Source: Chrysogorgia sp. JL179-B06
Lineage: Eukaryota; Cnidaria; Anthozoa; Scleralcyonacea; Chrysogorgiidae
DNA length: 64,000 nt
Assembly: GCA_035772405.1 (NCBI GenBank)
Contig: JAYKKM010000070.1
Span: 1,149,001 to 1,213,000, forward strand
Direction of reading: 5' to 3'
How positions within the stretch are numbered: the stretch's first letter is position 1; each line of letters starts with the position of its first letter. The position numbers and the translations under genes were made by a program. Below, piece by piece: positions 56,665-64,000 of this stretch. Below the pieces are notes generated by a model. That model was not told where the DNA came from. It saw only the letters and a program-made list of their open reading frames with translations, and ran no database searches.

Positions 56665-59336
56665 GTAAGATTTCTATGTATTGTATAGTGATGTAACTCA
56701 AAAACTATAAATCAATTTGTACAATGCTACAACTTCTTGGTTTATAAGAGGTCGTTTACAAGTCTTTAGTCTACAGTTTGTATGCTGCATTCTACGAGGC
56801 CCATTGGTTCCTGGGCAAAATAAGTATATATATACAGCAGGCGCATAGGAAGCACGGTGCAACAGTAATTGGCGTAAGCTGTGGTGGTATCCCAGCCAGA
56901 CTTATATTTTATATGTTATTTATCAATGGCGAATCGAAATAAATTGGGTAGGCAAGGAGCATGGCAGCGAAGGCGCGAGAATTTGAAACATCTAAGACTA
57001 ATAAGAGCGCATAATCCAACAAAAAAACCTCATAGCATCCTCAGTGGCGACTTCGGTGGTGCGGAGCAATTCCGGTAGTGGTGGGCGGTATTCTAGTTGT
57101 GGTGGTCGAATAGGTTGATCCAGTTTTCTAAACTAAAAATTCACTACCCCAATATTGCATGTTGAGATGGTTTGCAATAATAGGCCTAGGTGGTTGCAAT
57201 GGATGAAGTTTGTTGGATGTTTATAACTAAAAACACAAAACTAAATTAGTGCGTATATCCGCAATAACGCCTCGCCCGTGTAGTTCCTGCGAGCCTGTAT
57301 AGGAAGTATAAATAACAAGAGTGTCGCAGTGCATGTTCTTCTGCCTGGGAGAAATGTTGTCATTTGTTTTTCTTTTTGTGTTTGTGTTTGCAAAATTATT
57401 ATTACTAAAGCAAAGTTTTAAAAAGAATATTGTTGCCCAGAGCACTTAGCAAAACGTCTCTAAGAAAACAATGTGAGCGATCAGCATAGAAATAGCTATA
57501 TCAACACCTAGATGATTAAAGTCTGCCGGAGTGTATCCAGCAATGTCGGCGTTGAAAAATACTTAAATTAAATTTCATTTGACTTCATTATTGCAGTGCA
57601 AAACACAAAACCACAAAAAAATTAATTCCAATTTTACAAAAGTGGCCTGGTACCCTCATGTTATATACTACTTATGTGGAAAATGGTAATAAGTCCTGGC
57701 CTATAAGAGGTTGTTCTTCTATATGTCCACTTTTGTTGCCGCCATGTTTGTTTGTTTTTTTCGGGCAAGGGCCTGGGCCAAATTATTATAATATTTATTT
57801 TTGTATTTCGTTTCGCCACAATTTACAAATATAAGAATGTGCAGTGATTAAGATTAGTTAATAAATTATTTGTTAAGTTATATTATAAGTATAGTATAAT
57901 ATATATATTAATAGCAATACAGTTGATTTTACAGGGCGTAAACACGTTAATTTAACCGCCTATGACTCGGGCTAAAATGAGTCTAAGTCGGGCCAAAAAA
58001 ACATATATTGTGCCCGGAAACATCAACTATATTTTATATCAAACAATTGGATGAGGTTTTTAGGTTTCTGTAATATCCGGGAAAGAGGTAAGTGTTATCA
58101 GCCGAAGGCTGAGGCTGATAACACTCATCGAGACTTTGATAATCCAGATATGTTTGAGGGCCGTACCGAGATCAGTTTGTTTCCTTCGATTTGCTCGAGG
58201 GCCATCAAGCAAAGGAAACATACGAGGATTCGTAACTTGCGATACGGCCTACAAAACGAGACCGTTAGTAAGATGTTTATTATATGGATTTTTTGCTTTT
58301 AAAAACAGAAGCGGTCGTACGTATACCGTTGGTTATACGAACAAATTGATCAATCACTGAATGAGAAATTACATTGCCATATAAATAATTGTTTATTATA
58401 CATTGTATATTAATATACATATTATACATTTTAAGGAAATTAACGATAACCGTACTGTCGCACGATCTTGTTGTTGTTTGTGTGCAAAACTACCGCTCGT
58501 TAGAAAATCACGTATTGCAGGGCATGGAGATTATCATCAGTCTTGTCCCCAGAGCACACGAAAAGTAAACGATATTTAACAATTAATAAATTTAATTAAA
58601 TTAAATAATCAATTAAAATTAAATTAAATAGTTCAATTCAACAAATAAGAACATTTAATAATCATTTAATAAACGTTTCGGGGCACAGCCCCCATCTTCA
58701 TATCGCTCGCAAAAACATGTGCAAGCCAGTTGCTCATAAAGTGATAAATTTCAAGAGGAAATGAAAAGAAAATTATGTGTGCTTCATTTCCTAGATCTCC
58801 TAAATCTAATCACTGGAATGTCTTTTACAGTTTTTCAATATCTCACTTCGTTCTTAAACAATTTAGATTTGTTTGATATGCATTAAATAACTTAATTGTG
58901 ACATAAAGTTATGTGCAAATAATTTAGAAAATCTGGCATACGAATCTTTGAGATTGATGTTTGATCTTGTCTTGTTCACTTTTCACTGTGTTCGTATGCA
59001 TTTAGTTTGCACTATGAAATTTTTAGATGATTTTGTTTATTAATCACAAGATTACACATGATTTTCTAATATCGTTAAATTATCTGTAAATAACTTTGCG
59101 TCACAGGTTGTGCATTTACATAGCAAACAAATCTAAATAACTCAAGAACGAAGTAAGATATTGAAAAACTGTAAAAGACGTTCTTAGTCATTTGTGGTCC
59201 CTGTGGCTGTAGCAACATTTGCACTCTATATTACTATGTAATATAGAGTGTATTTATTACTATGTAGGCAACAAATAAACAATATACCCTCTGAAAGTCA
59301 TCGTAATTTAATTACGGCCTTTTCTTCTTTTTCAAG

Positions 59337-60435
59337 TGTACATTGCTCTTTCTAAAGTAGACCAACATTGCAAGCGGGTATACGACCGGGAAAACGTGTG
59401 TTTTTATTGTAATAACCAATTTGGAGATGTCGTTCGCCATCTAAAAGCTGTACACAAAGATGAAAGGGAGATGGTGGAAGCTTCGTGCTTCAAAAAAAAA
59501 TCTAAGGAATAGAAAAAAGCGATTGAGAAGATGCGATTACTTGGCAACTTCTTGCATAATCTGCAAGTATTGGAGGTAGGAGAAGGGGAGCTTAAAGTAT
59601 GTCGGCGACCTTCATCGGAGGGAGAGACAAACCCAAGCCCAAGCGATTACTTGCCATGCAAGTATTGTCTTGGGTTTGTCCTCAAGCATGAACTATGGAG
59701 GCACGTGAAAACGTGCCAGTTTAGTTAAAGCTTCATTACGAAGGTGGGTTACTTCACGCGGCCAACAAATATCCGGCTGGCAGCAGTGAGGAGCTGTCGA
59801 AGCACGTGTTACAAGTTATGTCGCACGACAACATAACGTTGGTCGCGAGAAGTGACCCAATCATCTTGATGTATGGAAGTACAATTTTGGAAAAGGTCGG
59901 ATTGGGCAAGGAAGTGTACGTGTCGCAGAAAATGAGGGAGATAGCCAGGCTTATCATCCAGGCTAGAAAAGTGTTGGGAAGGCAAGTCAATATGAAAGAT
60001 CTTCTGGCGCCAGACCAATTTGACCTGGTTGTCGCCACTGTCAAAAAACTGTGCGGCTTCAAAGACTACCAATTTGCCAAACCTTCGACCGCACAAAGAC
60101 TTGGGTATGCCCTAAAAAAGGTAGCTCATGTTGTTCGTGCGGATGCTATTAAGAAACGAGAGTATGAGGTGAAGAGAGATGTCGATGAGTATCTTGAACT
60201 CCACGAAACTCAGTGGAGTGACAAGATATCATCACATGCACTCAACACGCTCTCGTTTCGAAAGCATAACAAACCGGAGTGGCTTTAATGGAGGACTTAG
60301 TCAAGTTATGCAAATTCCAAATGGAAAAACTGGAAGAAAGTTATTGGAGATTGTGGGGGATGGATACACCGGAAAACTGGCGAGAACTTGCGGAAATATG
60401 TTTGTCGCGCATGATTGTGTTCAACAAAAGACGAG
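59337..60435 (+). pseudogene. Zinc-finger exon, unit 3 (three lesions)
   Basis: Relative to 51724-52854: an in-frame TAG at 59510-59512 (KE then stop), a net 28-bp loss after CAGTTTAG near 59725, and a net 4-bp loss at GAGTGGCTTTAATGG near 60282. Splice sites remain. Confidence 0.82.
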
Positions 60436-61406
60436 GTAAGCTAAAATAGTCTGTGTATAGTATTGTTGAGACTGTTCACTGTAGAGTACACGCACTATGT
60501 ATTTGAAGCCGTTGTAGATCAAGCATACTAAAATCGCTCCGAATGTATTTAACAAAATCCACAAACACCTAAAAGTGTTTAGGAACATTTAAATTTCCAT
60601 ATAAATAAATAGCTAGTACTAGGATTTTTCTTTAATAAACTCTAGCCTGTTCGTTACAAAAATTCAAAAGCCGTTGGATTCTACATTCTATGAAGACTAT
60701 TCATTTAAATTGCTTTGCTATTTTCGGCTAAGTTTTAAAAACAATTTAACTGACCAGAGTTTCTTTACTTAAATTGGGTTTTTACGTAAATTTTATATCG
60801 ATGATCTAACCCTCATATACTAAACTTGAACTCAAATTTAATTATCTAATCCTTATCGATTATTGAATAGTTGGTCGTCGTTCAATATTCAACGACCGGA
60901 ATGCGATGTAAGATGTGAAGCTTGGTAGGCGCGGTTCCTAAGGATCTGTACATCTGTCCTCCAAAAGATCATGACTAACAACCAATGAAAATAAATAATT
61001 TATATATTAATACCATTTCAATCAATTTTACTCATTCCTGATTGGGTAATGACATCACTATTAAACTTAAATTGTTTTACTAGGGGTATTTTAAAAAAAT
61101 ACCCCGGGGTATTTAAAAAAAATACCCCAAGTAAAAAATAATACCCCTAGTAAAAAATCACATCCGGGATGTTTGGATTTTAGTATATCAAACATCAGTG
61201 ATCATCAGTTCTCCCGCTTCGTTAGTAAAATTTAGGGTATTTAGGAACGTGTAAAATTGATTGAAAATGTATTAAAAGGAAATAACACTTGTTCTCGACG
61301 ATTTAATGAAAAATCGCACTTGTGTTTGGGCGAAATATTCATAATACCACTCGTGGTTCGCACTCGTGGTATTATGAATATTTCGCCAAACACTCGTGCG
61401 ATTTTT

Positions 61407-61443
<37 letters not shown>

Positions 61444-61444
<1 letters not shown>

Positions 61445-61711
61445 CCCAAAAGGCCGAAACGGTACCGTCTGTAGTTAGATATGCTCTATGACCTTTAGGT
61501 TATATTGAGCACTCTAACAGGATGAACAACCATTGTCGCCTTACGCATTGTGCGCACGCTCACTGCTTGCAGTTTGAGCACTCTGGCATGGTTTTTGATG
61601 TCCCACATTCTGTGTGGCATCAGGGTGACTGTAAATAGCAGTCACCTTCATCCTGCTCATCAGCACTACACTGATGAGGCCCAAAAGGCCGAAAACGGTA
61701 CCGTCTGTAGT
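61444..61711 (+). mobile_element. Retrozyme-like dimer, unit 3
   Basis: Partial hammerhead 61444-61475 and second hammerhead 61665-61711, with a 236-nt monomer. The second ribozyme reads GAAAAC where the core needs GAAAC (one extra A), so cleavage should be impaired. Confidence 0.75.
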
Positions 61712-62009
61712 ACCGTCTCAGACTCAATTGAATTTAACCAATTTGAATGGTTAAACTAACTAAATATTTTGGTTAAAATGACCTTAGTTTGGTTGTTTCA
61801 AACAATAAATTTGGCTGTTTCAACCCAGAACAAATGGTCATTTGATGAGTCTGAGACAACCGAAAGAATCGGTTGTTTTAACCATCTGTTTTTACAGTGC
61901 AAGCGATATTAAAGCGTATGCTGCATGTGACACAATATAGACCGGAGCTATAATGTGTAGCTGGATTCTGAATAAAATGACGTACGTTTATCTTTTATAC
62001 ACATCGTAG

Positions 62010-62127
62010 GTGGACAGGCTTCGCAGATGAAGGTGGCTTCATTTGAAGCTCGACCAGAGTGGAATCGGGCGAATAACGCAGAAATCTACCAATCACTTTC
62101 TAAAAGCGAGAAGGAGCTTTGTAAACG
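62010..62127 (+). pseudogene. Recombinase gene, middle exon, unit 3
   Basis: Full 118 bp and in frame, with one Glu-to-Gln change (GGACAG). It belongs to the gene whose zinc-finger exon is 59337-60435 and whose catalytic exon begins at 63774. Confidence 0.72.
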
Positions 62128-63030
62128 GTAAGAAGACAGCAACTAGAGTATATGTAGTGTTGTGTCAAGACGTGTCTTAAGGCCTGGCCGCCTGGTCATG
62201 CGTGGATGAGAGTTCAAACTTACGCTTGCGTTTGACCGCCATCTCTCATGCACTCTCGTCAACTTTTATCGACTTTGAACTGCTTCAAATTCTGCTTCAA
62301 ATTTACAAAATGGCTGATGTTTCTGAGCGTTTTTCTGAAACTCAGCCTCAGTCATTACCCATGATAAAAAGATAAACATATTTCATATTATCGACAAGTG
62401 ACAGTAATAGCAGTGACTCGACTGTCAGTAAATTTTAAAATTCGAGTCTAGACCCTAAGGCTGTGCTTCGCGCGGTTATTAAACTCTCATGCAACTCTCG
62501 TGGGTCGTTTGACCGAGCAATGAGAGTTCAGGAAAAACTCTTGCCTGCTAAATCTTATTGACTCTCGCTCTCGTTTGATCAAGACTTAATACTAAATAAT
62601 TAATTTTAGAATATATACGAACTCATGCACGGATGGCAAAAAATGCATCAGGTACAAATGCAGTAATTTATCGCCAGTGGCAGTGTTTCTACTATTTTAC
62701 AACTGTCTACTATTTTACAACTGACAAGTCTGACACATTGAAACAATCAGAAACGGAAGTGCATTCATTCACGCCTCAAACGAAGCATACAACAAATACC
62801 CTAGTGTTGCTAAAAGGCAAAATTTCAGAGTAAAACTAACCGCAGCAACCGAGTCAAAAATTATGTGGTTAATTTTCACATCTATTCTAACATATTTGGT
62901 AGCATGCAGGAGCACGGTATTTTTTTGCTTCGTGAAATCTAGATTGCAGGTGAGATTAATTTGCAGATAAATGCTAAAAATAAAATGGTGTATAGAGGAT
63001 ATAAGATGGCAGCATGAAGATATAAATTTT

Positions 63031-64000
63031 ATGTTCAAGTTCACCACGAGAAGATAAAATTTAATATATCTTCAAGCCACCGTCTAATATTCTTTTTATT
63101 ATATAGAAGCAATTGTAAACTGTAAGTCACGTGATGGTGAAGATATCAAAAATATGTTACAACATATTTGCTAGTAAACCACTCACTTCTATATAATAAA
63201 CAAGAAATACGAATCCGCAATAATCCCCTCGCTCGCCTTTAAATACATAACATACGTGTTTGCTATAGTCTATATCACGTAAACGTGCAGCATACCCTTT
63301 GTAAAAAGGTATTAGTCGGCGATCAGGCACGATTCGTCGTATATTATTTTGAACGTTATCTCGATCAATATTTCTGAAAACAGATTTGGAATTAGCGAGT
63401 CTAAATACATAACATACGTTCTATTATATTATGAGAATATATATATTATATATATATATATATAACAAAATATAAAGAAAGGTCTTTTCGTGACTTTGAT
63501 TACTTCATTTTTTATTTTATATTTCATATTAAGATGCTGTCAAAAATCTTTATCTAACAAATTAGAACTAAAATGAACCAGTAGAATTATTTATTAGAAG
63601 AATTATTGGTGCGACCAAGGTCACACTAGTCGTTCCGGTTGTGTGACCTTGTCGCCGCGCGTGACTTTGGTGAGAAATGGATCCCGCAGTACGTGAGATT
63701 ATCATCCTCGCTTGCGAGTGGATTACAGTTATACTCAATAGATTATCTGAAAGTATTTGTGTGTTTTCTTCAGATTTGATATGGTAGAGATAATGGGGAA
63801 GTGTAGAACGAAAAGTACCGGTTATCTTGACGCCAGATGTGAAGAAAGCAATCATACTAATAAACGAGAAGAGAAAGGAAGCGAAGGTGGCGCAAGATAA
63901 CCGGTACGTTTTTGCGGTGAACAACGGGTCCTCCAAAAATTGTTTGCGAGGAAATCAGCTGCTGAACAAAGTTTGCAGGATGGCAGAGATGCAGAAGCCA
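63031..64000 (+). repeat. Array unit 4, cut by window end
   Basis: Start of a fourth copy, reaching into the catalytic exon at the window edge. Confidence 0.9.
63774..64000 (+). pseudogene. Catalytic exon, unit 4 start (frameshifted, cut by window)
   Basis: An extra A in GTGTAGAACG (near 63807) shifts the frame near the exon start. The rest runs past the window end. Confidence 0.75.

Larger units (their letters stand above)
55450..63030 (+). repeat. Array unit 3
   Basis: 7581-bp unit with the empty site AGCCTG at 60644-60649. It has the most coding lesions. Confidence 0.9.
30710..64000 (+). repeat. Head-to-tail array of a 7.5-7.6 kb unit
   Basis: Using the phrase ATGTTCAAGTTCACCACGAG as a reference point, units start at 30710, 47831, 55450 and 63031. 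Spacings are 17121 (of which 9594 is a nested transposon and its target duplication), 7619 and 7581. The units are nearly identical by eye, differing by point changes and short indels. The left edge at 30710 is where similarity to the later units ends. The right end is beyond the window. Each unit contains exons of a zinc-finger/tyrosine-recombinase gene, several palindromes and a hammerhead retrozyme. Confidence 0.92.

Overview
This is intron-bearing, AT-rich metazoan DNA made almost entirely of transposable elements at different stages of decay. I see no prokaryotic operons, tRNAs or rRNAs. The mix (Penelope-like and CR1/L2-like retroelements, an IS3EU-type DNA transposon with a HECT ligase gene, zinc-finger/tyrosine-recombinase genes, small hammerhead retrozymes) points to a marine invertebrate. 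A cnidarian such as a coral or sea anemone is my best guess, but this is inferred from remembered family resemblance only.

Region 1 (1-30.7 kb) is a graveyard of nested repeats. A Penelope-like element (452-7733) has about 670-bp inverted terminal copies carrying its GIY-YIG domain and a hammerhead-like motif. It is split by a minus-strand LINE and by palindromic repeats. A second minus-strand LINE (8.3-12.1 kb) is split by a mariner-type MITE (9891-10812). Further on are broken fragments resembling SAM, HECT, SAP, tyrosine-recombinase and PHD-finger proteins, two more LINE pieces, several palindromes, an AACGTT-rich DNA element (27604-28680), and a MULE-type transposase ORF (29156-29887, minus) that is still open.

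Region 2 (30710 to the window end) is a head-to-tail array of a unit of about 7.5-7.6 kb: three full copies plus the start of a fourth, nearly identical by eye. Each unit carries exons of a spliced gene encoding C2H2-type zinc fingers followed by a tyrosine-recombinase-like catalytic domain. The gene reads across the unit junctions, and every copy in view is broken differently. Each unit also holds a small retrozyme-like dimer whose second half is a type I hammerhead ribozyme. The copy at 54110-54155 is perfect in sequence, and the other two each carry one core lesion.

Nested in the first unit is an apparently complete 9588-bp IS3EU-like transposon (35909-45496) with a 6-bp AGCCTG target duplication. 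Its long terminal inverted repeats contain a promoter region and an identical first coding exon with splice donor. That exon therefore starts two convergent genes: a DDE transposase (plus, 441 aa) and a HECT-type ubiquitin ligase (minus, 687 aa). Both splice in frame without any stop. Units 2 and 3 carry the empty insertion site.
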